Assembly (NCBI RefSeq): GCF_900094545.1
Contig: NZ_FMAH01000016.1
Coordinates: 53,193 to 117,192, forward strand
DNA length: 64,000 nt
Reading direction: 5' to 3'
DNA from: Martinezella miluonensis
Lineage (GTDB): Bacteria > Pseudomonadota > Alphaproteobacteria > Rhizobiales > Rhizobiaceae
Below the pieces are notes generated by a model that saw only the letters and a list, made by a program, of their open reading frames with translations, did not search any database and was not told the origin of the DNA. Positions 1 through 8,313 of this stretch are shown in pieces. Positions within the stretch are counted from its first letter, which is position 1. The number at the start of each line of letters is the position of its first letter. The position numbers and the translations under genes were made by a program.

Positions 1-514
1 TTGCTGCAGGTGCTGCGGCGAGATTGGCGATGCTGTGTTTGAGACCGTCGATTTCTGCATTCAATGCCGTGATATCGGCAGATGCGTCCTTGCCGGCGCG
101 GCCGCCGGGCAGGAAACCGGCATATTGCAGGGCTCCGGCGCCGACGAGTGCGATCAGGCCGCCGACGATACCGGCGGCGATCAGGCCGGAGGTTGAACCT
201 TCACGCCGTAGCTGCTGCTGTGGCCGCTCGGCAACGGAAGGCGCAGGCTCCGCCTGCTTTGCTTGCTGTGCCGTCGTTTGCTGTTCTTCCGGGGCGGAGG
301 CGAAGATCGACCCCCGAGCTTCCTCGCGAAGCGGCTCCTTGTCCGTTTCGAGCGGCATTTCCACTTCATTGGCGGAGGATGAGCCGAATTCGCCGTGGCT
401 GCGCTCCGTGATATCCTCGGAGGCTGCGCTCTGCGCAGTTTTTTCGGCTTCCAGATCGATCGTGACCGGCTCGTTGTTGGGCTTCGAATGGTTAGGCGGT
501 TTTCCCGGTACCAT
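1..514 (-). CDS. COG4223/mitofilin-like membrane protein (3' end off window)
   Basis: An open frame of 171 codons runs off the left edge, so the C-terminus is missing. The ATG at 514 follows an AGAGGA ribosome site. Residues 1-100 are acidic, rich in Pro, Gln and Ser, and look disordered. Residues about 110-134 form one Gly/Ala-rich membrane helix, and from about 148 a heptad-like stretch begins (TALNAEIDGLKHSI), which suggests a long coiled coil. This layout matches the alphaproteobacterial COG4223 proteins with a mitofilin (Mic60-like) region, which are commonly found after hemC-hemD. It reads in the same direction as hemD, 79 nt downstream of it. A role in inner-membrane organisation is inferred from the family; only the N-terminal third is visible. 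Confidence 0.75.
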   Translation of the reverse strand, partial: MVPGKPPNHSKPNNEPVTIDLEAEKTAQSAASEDITERSHGEFGSSSANEVEMPLETDKEPLREEARGSIFASAPEEQQTTAQQAKQAEPAPSVAERPQQQLRREGSTSGLIAAGIVGGLIALVGAGALQYAGFLPGGRAGKDASADITALNAEIDGLKHSIANLAAAPAA

Positions 515-593
515 GAGGTCCTCTTTTCATGCGCTGCAACGAAGTTAGACAGACAACGCGATTATGGAAAGAGCTTAGATCAAAATTGCGGCC

Positions 594-1322
594 TTACCCT
601 GCGACAAGCAGCGCCAGAAGTCGGTCTTCATCCGGCGTGTCGGCGATGGCGATGTGTGGACGCATGCCGGCCGGAACCGCTTCGGCAATGGCTTCGCTCA
701 GGCAGAGGAAACGTGTCCCCGCGAAGATCGCTGGGTTTTCCTGCACGAAGGGCAAGCTGAAAAAGCGCTGCGCCGTCTGCTGGGAATAAAACAATACCGC
801 GTCTGCCTGCGGGTCGACGAAAAGTCGGCGAAGGGCACCATCCTCGGGGATGACATCGCGCATCCTATAGCATTCCACCGTGCGGAAAGGTCGCTTCAGC
901 TTAGTCAATCCGGCTTCGAAACCGGCAGCGCGGGGGTGGCCCGCGAGATAGAGGAGGGGGCTTTCGGCAGGGTTGGCCGCATGACCGGAAATCAGAGCCG
1001 CCAGCTCGGTGCCGCCGCCTTCCGATGCGGCAATATCGATGAAGCCGAGGGCGGCTGCCTCCTTGGCCGTTACCTTGCCGACGGCAAAGACCGGGCGGCC
1101 GAGGTGCTGTGCGACATCGGCCCCCAACGCGGCCAGAACCCGAACCGCTTCGGCGCTGGTGACGGCGATGGCGCCCCGGGTTTCCAGGAGTGCGCGTCTC
1201 GCATCGTCGACATGATGGATCGGCTCTGCCAATGGCAGCAACAATGCTTCGTGGCCCATCCGCGCCAGTCGTCCGATGGTGCGTTCACCCGAAAGTAGCG
1301 GGCGGGTGACGACGACGCGCAT
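594..1322 (-). CDS. hemD: Uroporphyrinogen-III synthase
   Basis: A 242-residue protein of the usual HemD length. It closes and isomerises the linear hydroxymethylbilane made by HemC to uroporphyrinogen III in haem, sirohaem and cobalamin synthesis. HemD proteins are poorly conserved. The recognisable points are the N-terminal VVVTRPLLSGERT strand-turn, the VTSAEAVR segment near residue 55 and the two-lobed alpha/beta pattern. Only 6 nt separate it from the stop of hemC upstream, so the two are almost surely cotranscribed and probably translationally coupled. Identification rests on both sequence and this context. Confidence 0.9.
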   Translation of the reverse strand: MRVVVTRPLLSGERTIGRLARMGHEALLLPLAEPIHHVDDARRALLETRGAIAVTSAEAVRVLAALGADVAQHLGRPVFAVGKVTAKEAAALGFIDIAASEGGGTELAALISGHAANPAESPLLYLAGHPRAAGFEAGLTKLKRPFRTVECYRMRDVIPEDGALRRLFVDPQADAVLFYSQQTAQRFFSLPFVQENPAIFAGTRFLCLSEAIAEAVPAGMRPHIAIADTPDEDRLLALLVAG

Positions 1323-1328
1323 TGGATG

Positions 1329-2258
1329 TCAGACCCAGTCTTCGAAGAAGGTGCTGCCCGCTTCGGTACGAATCGCCTGGCCGGCATTGACGCCGAGCGC
1401 CTCGGCATCGCGGCGATGGCCCTCGATAGTGGTGGTGTGCACCTGCTTGCCATCCGGCGTCAGGATCATGCCAAAGAACCGCAGATGATCCCCCTCGCAG
1501 ATCGCGTAGCCGGCAATCGGCGTGCGACAGGAACCGTCGAGTGCCGCCAGGAAGGCGCGCTCGCAGGATACAGCATCGAAGGTCTGTGCATCATTGATGG
1601 CGACCAGCAGGTCGCTCGTCCTCTTGTCGTCGATGCGGCTTTCGATGGTGATCGCGCCTTGTGCCGGCGCCGGCGGGAATTCGTCTGGATCGAGGATTTC
1701 GGTGATGACCTCGACATTGCCGAGCCGCTTCAGGCCGGCAACGGCGAGCAGCGTCGCATCCGCCTGTCCCTCTTCCAGCTTGCGAAGGCGGGTCTGGACC
1801 GAGCCGCGGAAGGTGATGACGTTGATATCCGGGCGCAGGCGGCGGACCAGCGCCTGGCGGCGCAGCGAGGCCGAGCCGACGGTTGCGCCGTGCGGCAGGT
1901 CGATCAATTTCGGTGCTGTGCGGCCAATGACGGAATCGCGAATGTCTTCGCGGGGTAGGTAGGCGTTAAGCGCCAGCCCGTCGGGCAGCTTCGTCGCCAT
2001 GTCCTTGGCCGAGTGCACGGCAAAGTCGAGTTCGCCGGAGGTCAGCTTTTCTTCGAGCTCCTCCGTGAACAGGCCCTTGCCACCGATTGCCGCCAGCGAC
2101 CGGTCGGTGATGCGGTCGCCCTTGGTGGTGAGAACGACGATTTCGAACATCTCCTCCGGAAGGCCATGCGCTGCCATCAGGCGGTCACGCGCCTCGTGCG
2201 CCTGGGCGAGCGCCAGCGGGCTGCCCCGCGTGCCGATCCGGAAAGGTTTTGTTTGCAT
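1329..2258 (-). CDS. hemC: Porphobilinogen deaminase (hydroxymethylbilane synthase)
   Basis: The protein polymerises four porphobilinogen units to hydroxymethylbilane. The start at 2258 gives 309 residues beginning [20 protein letters not shown], as in the family. An in-frame start at 2297 would add 13 residues without family support. The catalytic aspartate lies in HSAKDM (D86). The dipyrromethane-carrying cysteine is C244 in [10 protein letters not shown], and the substrate-binding arginines lie in the [10 protein letters not shown] region. hemC and tsaD are divergent, with about 85 nt between their starts to hold both promoters. hemD follows in the same operon. The start choice is less certain than the function. 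Confidence 0.95.
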   Translation of the reverse strand: MQTKPFRIGTRGSPLALAQAHEARDRLMAAHGLPEEMFEIVVLTTKGDRITDRSLAAIGGKGLFTEELEEKLTSGELDFAVHSAKDMATKLPDGLALNAYLPREDIRDSVIGRTAPKLIDLPHGATVGSASLRRQALVRRLRPDINVITFRGSVQTRLRKLEEGQADATLLAVAGLKRLGNVEVITEILDPDEFPPAPAQGAITIESRIDDKRTSDLLVAINDAQTFDAVSCERAFLAALDGSCRTPIAGYAICEGDHLRFFGMILTPDGKQVHTTTIEGHRRDAEALGVNAGQAIRTEAGSTFFEDWV

Positions 2259-2342
2259 CCGCTTTGATCCGTTGTTACCGACAGTTCCCGTAACCATATT
2301 TCCGCTTTATCGCAATCGACCTGTAGGCAACGAACTTTCTCC

Positions 2343-3440
2343 ATGGCGTCCATTCTTCGTATTCTCGGCATCGAAACAAGCTGTGACGAAACCGCTGCAG
2401 CCATTGTCGAACGCCGGGATGACGGCACGCCCACGGTTTGTTCCGATGTCGTCCTCAGCCAGCTGGACGAACATAGCGCCTATGGCGGCGTCGTGCCGGA
2501 AATCGCTGCGCGGGCGCATGTCGAGGCGCTGGATACGCTGATCGACGAAGCATTGAAACGCGCCAATGTGTCGCTCTCGGACGTCGATGCCATTGCCGCC
2601 ACCTCCGGTCCCGGTCTCATCGGTGGGCTGCTCGTCGGCTTGATGACCGGCAAGGCGATCTCGCGTGCGACAGGCAAACCATTATACGCCATCAACCATC
2701 TGGAAGGCCATGCCTTGACGGCGCGGCTGACGGACGGGCTAGCCTTTCCCTATCTCATGCTGCTCGTTTCCGGCGGCCATACCCAGCTTATCCTCGTGCG
2801 CGGCGTCGGCCAATATGAGCGTTGGGGCACGACCATCGACGACGCCCTTGGTGAAGCCTTCGACAAGACGGCCAAGCTTCTGGGATTGCCCTATCCTGGT
2901 GGCCCGGCGGTCGAGGCAGCCGCCAAGAACGGCAATCCGGACCGCTTCGATCTGCCGCGACCGCTGGTCGGCGAAACGCGCCTCGATTTTTCCTTTTCCG
3001 GCCTGAAGACGGCCGTGCGACAGGCGGCTACGGCAATCGCGCCGGTGACGGAGCAGGACATCGCCGATATCTGCGCCTCCTTCCAGAAGGCGATCTCGCG
3101 CACGTTGAAGGACCGGATCGGCCGCGGCTTGCAGCGCTTCAAGACGGAGTTTCCCAAGACGGCGGAAAAGCCGTCGCTTGTCGTGGCCGGCGGCGTTGCC
3201 GCCAATCTCGAACTGCGCCGCACGCTGCAGGAGCTTTGCGATGCTAATGGCTTTCGTTTCATCGCGCCGCCATTGAGATTGTGTACTGACAATGCCGTCA
3301 TGATCGCCTGGGCGGGGCTCGAGCGCATGGCGACGGGTGTTGCTCCTGACGATCTCGATGTGCAGCCGCGCTCGCGCTGGCCGCTGGATCAGAAGGCTGA
3401 AACCCTACTGGGCCACGGCAAACGAGGAGCGAAGGCATGA
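2343..3440 (+). CDS. tsaD: tRNA N6-threonylcarbamoyladenosine synthase subunit TsaD
   Basis: TsaD transfers threonylcarbamoyl to A37 of ANN-decoding tRNAs, working with TsaB and TsaE. The 365-residue protein has the ASKHA ATPase fold. It shows the N-terminal [14 protein letters not shown] segment, the metal-binding NHLEGH motif (H119, H123), SGGHTQL, and the C-terminal [12 protein letters not shown] segment holding the last metal ligand. Its stop overlaps the start of gpsA by 4 nt (ATGA), so the two are translationally coupled. It begins 85 nt from the divergent hemC. Confidence 0.97.
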   Translation: MASILRILGIETSCDETAAAIVERRDDGTPTVCSDVVLSQLDEHSAYGGVVPEIAARAHVEALDTLIDEALKRANVSLSDVDAIAATSGPGLIGGLLVGLMTGKAISRATGKPLYAINHLEGHALTARLTDGLAFPYLMLLVSGGHTQLILVRGVGQYERWGTTIDDALGEAFDKTAKLLGLPYPGGPAVEAAAKNGNPDRFDLPRPLVGETRLDFSFSGLKTAVRQAATAIAPVTEQDIADICASFQKAISRTLKDRIGRGLQRFKTEFPKTAEKPSLVVAGGVAANLELRRTLQELCDANGFRFIAPPLRLCTDNAVMIAWAGLERMATGVAPDDLDVQPRSRWPLDQKAETLLGHGKRGAKA

Positions 3441-4426
3441 GCGGCAATGAGAGGATCGCAGTCATCGGTGCAGGTGCCTTCGGCACGGCGCTCGCGGCCG
3501 TCATCGCGCTGACCGGCCGCAGCGACGTGACGCTCGTCGGGCGCAATGCGGGGCTGATGACGGATCTTGCCGCCGATCGCATGCATGATGCCGTTCTGCC
3601 CGGGATCGAGCTTCCGGATTCGCTGCAGTTCTCGGCCGATGCGGATGCCGTTTCCAATGCCGGTATCGTCCTTTTCGCCATGCCCTCGCAGGCGCAGGCC
3701 GATGCTGCCCGGCATTATGGACCTTATCTCGCCAAGGATGCCATCGTCGTTACCTGCGCCAAGGGTATCGACAAGCTTTCCGGCGATCTTCTGACTGACA
3801 TGCTGGAGCGCGAGCTGCCGCAGCATGCGATCGCCGTGCTCTCCGGGCCGGGCTTTGCCGCCGATATCGCCAAGGGCCTGCCGACGGCCATGGCGATCGC
3901 CGCTGCCGACATGGCCGTGGCCGAAAGGCTTGCCCAGGCAATTTCCGGCCCGACCTTCCGTCTCTATGCATCGGATGACCGTATCGGCGTGCAGCTCGGC
4001 GGCGCGCTGAAGAATGTGCTGGCCATTGCCTGCGGCATCGTCGAGGGGCGGGGCATCGGCGATTCTGCGCGCGCCGCACTGATCAGCCGCGGGCTTGCCG
4101 AAATGTCGCGCTTCGTCGCGGCCAAGGGCGGCAAGGCGGAAACGGTGCGCGGGCTTTCGGGCCTCGGAGACCTCGTGCTGACGGCGACCAGCCATCAATC
4201 CCGCAATCTCAGATTCGGTATCGCGCTTGGCCAGGGAGACACCGTCGATCCGGCGCATGGCACCTTGGTCGAGGGCGCTTATGCTGCTTCCATCGCCGCG
4301 CGGCTCGCCGGCGAACTCGGCGTCGACATGCCGATTACCGACGCAGTTTCGGCCATCATCGATGGCAAGCTCGACATAACAGCCGCCATCGGGCAATTGA
4401 TGACGCGGCCGATTACCACGGAATAG
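3437..4426 (+). CDS. gpsA: NAD(P)-dependent glycerol-3-phosphate dehydrogenase
   Basis: A 329-residue cytosolic enzyme that reduces dihydroxyacetone phosphate to sn-glycerol-3-phosphate for phospholipid synthesis. The Rossmann nucleotide site is [10 protein letters not shown] (residues 11-20), and the substrate-holding LSGPGFA segment is near 135-141. The catalytic lysine is K192 in [11 protein letters not shown]. Its length is normal. The gene overlaps tsaD by 4 nt. This is the biosynthetic counterpart of the catabolic, membrane-bound GlpD encoded at 49.4-50.9 kb. Confidence 0.97.
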   Translation: MSGNERIAVIGAGAFGTALAAVIALTGRSDVTLVGRNAGLMTDLAADRMHDAVLPGIELPDSLQFSADADAVSNAGIVLFAMPSQAQADAARHYGPYLAKDAIVVTCAKGIDKLSGDLLTDMLERELPQHAIAVLSGPGFAADIAKGLPTAMAIAAADMAVAERLAQAISGPTFRLYASDDRIGVQLGGALKNVLAIACGIVEGRGIGDSARAALISRGLAEMSRFVAAKGGKAETVRGLSGLGDLVLTATSHQSRNLRFGIALGQGDTVDPAHGTLVEGAYAASIAARLAGELGVDMPITDAVSAIIDGKLDITAAIGQLMTRPITTE

Positions 4427-4446
4427 CTTGAATGTCGGCGTCGCCC

Positions 4447-4466
4447 TGGATATATTACTGGATATA
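4447..4466. promoter_or_regulatory. Candidate operator of the toxin-antitoxin operon
   Basis: Two exact copies of TGGATATA start at 4447 and 4459, 12 nt apart (about one helical turn), and end 12 nt before the antitoxin ATG. Antitoxins usually repress their own operon through repeated sites in this position. Binding here is inferred from position and repetition only. Confidence 0.4.
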
Positions 4467-4478
4467 CAGGGAGCGGCT

Positions 4479-4778
4479 ATGAGTAACTCGCAAAAGCGCG
4501 CAATTCAGAACTACCGTTCTCGTCTCGGAGAGCGCGGTCTCGCTCGCTTCGAGGTGCTCGGGCTTGATGCCGACCGTACTCTTATTAGAGAGATGGCACG
4601 GCGATTGGCAGAAGGCGGAACTGAATCGGCCCGACTTCGCGATGTACTGACCAAGACCGTTTCAGGAGACCCGCCGAAAAAAGGCGGCGTTTACGCCTGG
4701 CTACGCAGCTCGCCCCTTGTCGGGACCGATATCGATCTTGAAAGGGTTAAGGGCAAGGTGCGCGAGATCGATCTTTGA
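4479..4778 (+). CDS. vapB: VapB-type antitoxin
   Basis: A 99-residue protein starting MSNSQKRAIQNYRSRLGERG, with an AGGGAG ribosome site just upstream. A longer frame from 4428 lacks such a site and would run through the promoter repeats. The N-terminal half is basic and helical (DNA-binding type). The C-terminal half ends in a tail (GTDIDLERVKGKVREIDL) of the kind that wraps the toxin. The sequence resembles antitoxins that precede PIN-domain toxins in rhizobia. Its stop overlaps the toxin start by 3 nt. Partner and role are inferred from the PIN-domain neighbour and from family resemblance. Confidence 0.8.
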   Translation: MSNSQKRAIQNYRSRLGERGLARFEVLGLDADRTLIREMARRLAEGGTESARLRDVLTKTVSGDPPKKGGVYAWLRSSPLVGTDIDLERVKGKVREIDL

Positions 4779-5206
4779 CCCGCTATTTGCTCGATACCAA
4801 TATCATCAGCAACACGATCAAACCCGAACCGTCGCCTAACCTCGTGCGATGGTTCGAGGCTCAACTGGATGACGATCTTTTCATCGCAGCGTCCACGATC
4901 GCTGAAATTCAGCGTGGCATCCTGATCATGCCGGTGGGACGCAAGCGTGATGATCTTGAGGCATGGTTTCTCGGCGGTCAGGGACCTCAAGCGTATTTTG
5001 CAGGCCGCATTCTTCCCTTTGATGAGAATGCCGCTTTGATTTGGGCGCAGCTTATGGCCGAAGGCAGGGCGGTGGGAAGGCAGCGTGACCCGATGGACAT
5101 GTTGATCGCTTCTGCCGCAATCGCGAACGAATGCACTATCGCCACGGGTAATGAAGCCGACTTCTGGGGCCTCGATATCATCAATCCCCTTCGCGCAGAA
5201 ATGTGA
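4775..5206 (+). CDS. vapC: VapC-type PIN-domain ribonuclease toxin
   Basis: A 143-residue PIN-domain protein. The acidic metal-binding residues are all present: D7 in YLLDTN, E44 in TIAEIQRG, D108 in DPMDMLIASAA and D129 in TGNEADF, so it looks active. VapC toxins cleave RNA, often tRNA, until bound by VapB. The start codon is TTG at 4775 and shares bases with the antitoxin stop (TTGA), so toxin synthesis probably depends on antitoxin translation. The pair sits between gpsA and a YciI-family gene with no shared function, which suggests a mobile insertion. Confidence 0.9.
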   Translation: MTRYLLDTNIISNTIKPEPSPNLVRWFEAQLDDDLFIAASTIAEIQRGILIMPVGRKRDDLEAWFLGGQGPQAYFAGRILPFDENAALIWAQLMAEGRAVGRQRDPMDMLIASAAIANECTIATGNEADFWGLDIINPLRAEM

Positions 5207-5275
5207 TGACCTGGGGCGATTGAACCTTTATCCGTCATCGTCGATAGATTTCGATTTCCTTGGGAGAATTAAGTC

Positions 5276-5569
5276 ATGCTGTTCGCCTTTGTCTGCAAGG
5301 ACAAGCCCGGTTACCTGAACGTCCGCATGGAGACGCGCCCGGCGCATCTGGAGTATCTGAACAAGCTCAATGCCGAAGGCACGCTGAAGATGGCAGGTCC
5401 GTTCCTCGATGCCGAAGGCAAGCCGAACGGCAGTCTGGTGGTCGTCAAGGTCGATAGCGTCGAAGCGGCGGTCGCGATCGCGGATGCCGACCCTTATACC
5501 AAGGCCGGCTTGTTCGAGAGCGTCGAAATCAAGCCGTTCAACTGGGTCTTCAACAATCCGGAGGCATGA
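5276..5569 (+). CDS. YciI family protein
   Basis: A 97-residue single-domain protein of the YciI/YCII family (ferredoxin-like alpha/beta fold, usually dimeric). The typical pattern is visible: N-terminal strand MLFAFVCKDKPG, then MRPAHL-like METRPAHLEYL, GPFLDAEGKPNGSLVVV and an ADPYTKAGLFESVEIKPF tail. The conserved ADPY segment (residues about 74-77) lines the presumed active site. No reaction is established for most members. The EVE-domain gene begins only 3 nt after its stop, so they form one transcript. Confidence 0.9.
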   Translation: MLFAFVCKDKPGYLNVRMETRPAHLEYLNKLNAEGTLKMAGPFLDAEGKPNGSLVVVKVDSVEAAVAIADADPYTKAGLFESVEIKPFNWVFNNPEA

Positions 5570-5572
5570 GGA

Positions 5573-6004
5573 ATGGCGCACTGGCTTTATAAATCCGAAC
5601 CGGCCTCCTGGTCCTGGCAGCAGCAAAAGGATGCCGGCGACAAGGGGACCGAGTGGACCGGCGTGCGCAACTATCTCGCCCGCAACAACATGCGGGCCAT
5701 GCAGATCGGCGACAAGGGCTTCTTCTATCATTCCAATGATGGGCTCGAGGTCGTCGGCATCGTCGAAGTCTGCGCGCTGGCGCATCCGGATTCGACCGCC
5801 AAGGACGATCTTCGCTGGGAATGCGTCGACATCCGCGCCGTCCGCGACATGCCCAAGCCCGTGTCCCTGAAGGACGTCAAAGCCAATCCGAAGCTTTCGC
5901 AAATGGCGCTGGTCACCTCCATGCGGCTTTCGGTGCAGCCGGTGACGGATGAGGAATGGCTCGAAGTCTGCCGCATGGGCGGTCTGGACAACCCGCCGGT
6001 CTAA
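5573..6004 (+). CDS. EVE domain-containing protein
   Basis: A 143-residue protein made of one EVE domain (PUA-like fold). Family signatures are the N-terminal WLYKSEPASWSW, the VRNYLARNNMRAMQIGDKGFFYHSN segment, the GIVEV strand and the PKPVSLKDVKANPKL region. EVE domains bind modified bases in DNA or RNA. The ligand of this stand-alone bacterial group is not known. It is flanked closely by the YciI gene upstream (3 nt) and the methyltransferase downstream (17 nt). This suggests an operon rather than a proven joint pathway. Confidence 0.93.
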   Translation: MAHWLYKSEPASWSWQQQKDAGDKGTEWTGVRNYLARNNMRAMQIGDKGFFYHSNDGLEVVGIVEVCALAHPDSTAKDDLRWECVDIRAVRDMPKPVSLKDVKANPKLSQMALVTSMRLSVQPVTDEEWLEVCRMGGLDNPPV

Positions 6005-6021
6005 CCCGGCTGAAGGACGTT

Positions 6022-6672
6022 GTGAAAACCGATCCGGAAAGCTTTATCCGTGCTAACACCAGCCTGATGGCGCCGCCGCATGTGCCGGAAATCCGGTTGC
6101 ATCTCGCGAGCGAAGCCCATGAACTCTGGCTGAAGACCGAGGAGGAGCTGGAAGAGATCGGTCTGCCGCCGCCCTTCTGGGCCTTTGCCTGGGCGGGTGG
6201 CCAGGGTTTGGCGCGCTACATCCTCGATCATCCGGAGACCGTGACGGGCAAAACCGTTCTGGATTTTGCCAGCGGCTCCGGGCTTGTCGCCATCGCGGCC
6301 AGGCGTGCAGGGGCAAGCCATGTGCTTGCCGTCGATATCGATCCGTGGGCGGGCACGGCAATCCAGCTCAATGCCGTTGAAAATGGCGTCGATCTGGAGT
6401 TTTCCGGCGACGATATTATCGGCCGTGCTGTGGAGACGGATGTCATTCTCGCCGGTGACGTCTTCTACGATCGCGATTTTGCTGCAAGCCTCGTTCCCTG
6501 GCTGCGCCGGTTGGCGGGCGAAGGGAGGACCGCTCTGGTCGGCGATCCCGGCCGGGCCTATCTTCCCAAGGATCGCCTCGAGGCAAAGGCGACCTATCAG
6601 GTGCCGGTCACGCGGGCACTGGAGGATAGCGAGGTCAAGAAGACGACCGTCTGGCGATTTCTCGCCGGGTAG
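6022..6672 (+). CDS. METTL20-like class I protein methyltransferase
   Basis: A 216-residue SAM-dependent methyltransferase. I chose the GTG at 6022 because AAGGA lies 4 nt upstream. An ATG at 5956 would overlap the EVE gene by 49 nt. Motif I is VLDFASGSGLVAIAA, followed by the acidic VDIDPWA for SAM ribose binding and ILAGDVFYD as the post-II region. The N-terminal FIRANTSLMAPPHVPEIRLHLA and PPPFWAFAWAGGQ resemble the METTL20/ETFB-lysine methyltransferase branch, whose members methylate the beta subunit of electron-transfer flavoprotein. The substrate assignment is an inference from that resemblance. Confidence 0.8.
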   Translation: MKTDPESFIRANTSLMAPPHVPEIRLHLASEAHELWLKTEEELEEIGLPPPFWAFAWAGGQGLARYILDHPETVTGKTVLDFASGSGLVAIAARRAGASHVLAVDIDPWAGTAIQLNAVENGVDLEFSGDDIIGRAVETDVILAGDVFYDRDFAASLVPWLRRLAGEGRTALVGDPGRAYLPKDRLEAKATYQVPVTRALEDSEVKKTTVWRFLAG

Positions 6673-6756
6673 AGCGGTCAAGCGTCGTGCAATCGCTTTC
6701 GCAGCATTCTGGGCGGAAAACCGCGACGCAACTTTCCTGGCTTGGATCGGACGGCG

Positions 6757-7158
6757 TTAGGGCCGAATCACGCAGACGCCGGCTTCATGCGAGCAGGGAT
6801 CGGCGGCGTAGCGGACATTGATGACCTTGGCGCGCGGCCTTGGCTGTACTGCGACAGGACGCGCATAGGGATTGTAGCCACCGTAGCCGACAATATAGGT
6901 GCCGCCATTGGCCTGATAGACGTCCGCAGTGCCGGCATAGGTGCCGGCGCTTGCGGCCTCATGCCGCTCCATAAGGATGATTCTGGCCGGTTGCTGTTGC
7001 CCGAAGCCCTGCGGAGACGATATCTGCGCCAGGCGCACGAGGCCTGAACGATCGTGGTGACGCCAGTGGCGAAATTCGCCTGCGAGCGCCGATGTCGAGG
7101 AAAAAGCGGCGGCTGCCGTCAAAACGAGCGCTGCTGCCTTGAAAAGATGCGGCCTCAT
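6757..7158 (-). CDS. Small secreted protein of unknown function
   Basis: A 133-residue protein starting at 7158 (GGGA ribosome site); an in-frame ATG at 7176 is less likely. It has a standard signal peptide (MRPHLFKAAALVLTAAAAFS, cleavage probably after SALA at about 26). The mature part is His/Arg-rich at first (GEFRHWRHHDRSG), then Gly/Tyr-rich (VGYGGYNPYARPV), and ends with two cysteines in CSHEAGVCVIRP that could form a disulphide. I recognise no domain. It is convergent with the methyltransferase gene and divergent from sdhC. Confidence 0.7.
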   Translation of the reverse strand: MRPHLFKAAALVLTAAAAFSSTSALAGEFRHWRHHDRSGLVRLAQISSPQGFGQQQPARIILMERHEAASAGTYAGTADVYQANGGTYIVGYGGYNPYARPVAVQPRPRAKVINVRYAADPCSHEAGVCVIRP

Positions 7159-7460
7159 GATTCGTCCCGTTTCCATCCGTTAATGAAATCTTAACGGCAG
7201 ATTGCCCCAAGAACGGCTCGAAGTCCACGTCAGGGTTGATGAAATGGTAAATAGCCCGGAATGAGGAGTCCGTCGCTGCATGCTCGCTAAAGTGCAGCGC
7301 GATCCGAATCGATTAAATTCGATGCAGGCATCAATAGTGCTTGTCGATAGGCATTTCGGCGATTAATGGTCGCAATGATGCAACGCACACTGCACGTCCC
7401 TGTGCGCGCGTTGCCCCGGAGATCCGGGTTCTCAGCGTATCGTAACGCCGCGAGGTTCTG
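7159..7460. other. Intergenic region holding the sdh promoter
   Basis: About 300 nt separate the secreted-protein gene from sdhC, which is divergent from it. I see no ORF or RNA gene. It contains one inverted repeat, CGCTGCA at 7274-7280 and TGCAGCG at 7293-7299 (12-nt loop), and an AT-rich patch around 7303-7322. No convincing -35/-10 pair can be named, although the sdhCDAB promoter must lie here. Confidence 0.5.
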
Positions 7461-7859
7461 ATGGCGAACGTCACACAAAACCGGCCCCTGTCGCCGCACC
7501 TGCAAATCTACAAACCCATTCCCACCATGGTCATGTCGATCGTCCACCGTATTACCGGCGGCGCGCTCTACTTCGGCACGGTGCTGGTTGCCTGGTGGCT
7601 GATTGCCGCTGCGACCGGTCAGGGCTATTTCGACCTGGTCAACTGGATCATGGGCACGATCGTCGGCCGGATCATCCTGTTTGGCTATACTTGGGCGCTG
7701 CTGCATCACATGCTCGGCGGGATGCGCCATTTCGTCTGGGATCTCGGCTATGGTTTCGACCCTGCCGTTTCGACGAAGATGGCCAAGATCACGATCATCG
7801 CCTCGATCTGTCTGACCGTACTGGTCTGGGTCATCGGCATCGCCATCCGGCTGGGTTGA
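7461..7859 (+). CDS. sdhC: Succinate dehydrogenase cytochrome b556 subunit
   Basis: A 132-residue membrane anchor of complex II with three hydrophobic helices. The family signature RPLSPHLQIYKP followed by SIVHRITG (residues 8-33) marks the quinone-binding end. The haem b ligand is H83 in HHMLGGMRHFVWD, aligned with H84 of the E. coli subunit. It is the first gene of sdhCDAB. A 66-nt gap with a palindrome separates it from sdhD. Confidence 0.96.
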   Translation: MANVTQNRPLSPHLQIYKPIPTMVMSIVHRITGGALYFGTVLVAWWLIAAATGQGYFDLVNWIMGTIVGRIILFGYTWALLHHMLGGMRHFVWDLGYGFDPAVSTKMAKITIIASICLTVLVWVIGIAIRLG

Positions 7860-7863
7860 ACTG

Positions 7864-7908
7864 GCATGATCGTTTCCGAAAGCGCAGGGATGCCTTTCGG
7901 GATTATGC
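7864..7908. repeat. Dispersed palindrome between sdhC and sdhD
   Basis: An imperfect inverted repeat. The left arm begins GCATGATC and contains CCGAAAG; the right arm contains CTTTCGG and ends ATTATGC. It fills most of the 66-nt gap. A related palindrome (GGCATGATCC, CGAAAGC, GCTTTCG, CATGCC) lies at 30322-30365, so this is probably a dispersed rhizobial intergenic element. In the sdh mRNA it would fold into a hairpin between the two anchor genes. Confidence 0.55.
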
Positions 7909-7925
7909 TTTAGAGGATATTTCTC

Positions 7926-8306
7926 ATGGATATGCGCACCCCTTTGGGCAAAGTCCGCGGTCTCGGTTCCGCCAAGGAAGGCACCGATCATTTCTGGCGC
8001 CAGCGCCTGACCGCCGTCGCCAACGTTCCGCTCTTCATTTTCTTCGTCATCTTCCTGTTGATCTATGCCGGCGCGCCCTACGCGGAAGTCGTGCACGCGC
8101 TGTCGAACCCGATCGTCGCGGTCATCATGGGCCTGATGGTGATCTCCGGCATCATTCACATGAAGCTCGGTATGCAGGTCATCATCGAGGACTATGTGCA
8201 CGGCGAATTCGGCAAGATCGTCCTTCTCATGCTCAACACGTTTTTCTCGGTCATTCTGGCGGGGCTCTGTCTTTTCGCCATTCTGAAGATCGCGTTCGTA
8301 GGATAA
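7926..8306 (+). CDS. sdhD: Succinate dehydrogenase hydrophobic anchor subunit
   Basis: A 126-residue protein with three membrane helices (about 32-52, 61-79 and 97-122). The second haem b ligand is H78 in [16 protein letters not shown], matching the HxxxGMxxxxxDYV pattern of E. coli SdhD. The N-terminus [23 protein letters not shown] is typical of alphaproteobacterial SdhD. It is followed after 7 nt by sdhA. Confidence 0.95.
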   Translation: MDMRTPLGKVRGLGSAKEGTDHFWRQRLTAVANVPLFIFFVIFLLIYAGAPYAEVVHALSNPIVAVIMGLMVISGIIHMKLGMQVIIEDYVHGEFGKIVLLMLNTFFSVILAGLCLFAILKIAFVG

Positions 8307-8313
8307 ATGCATC

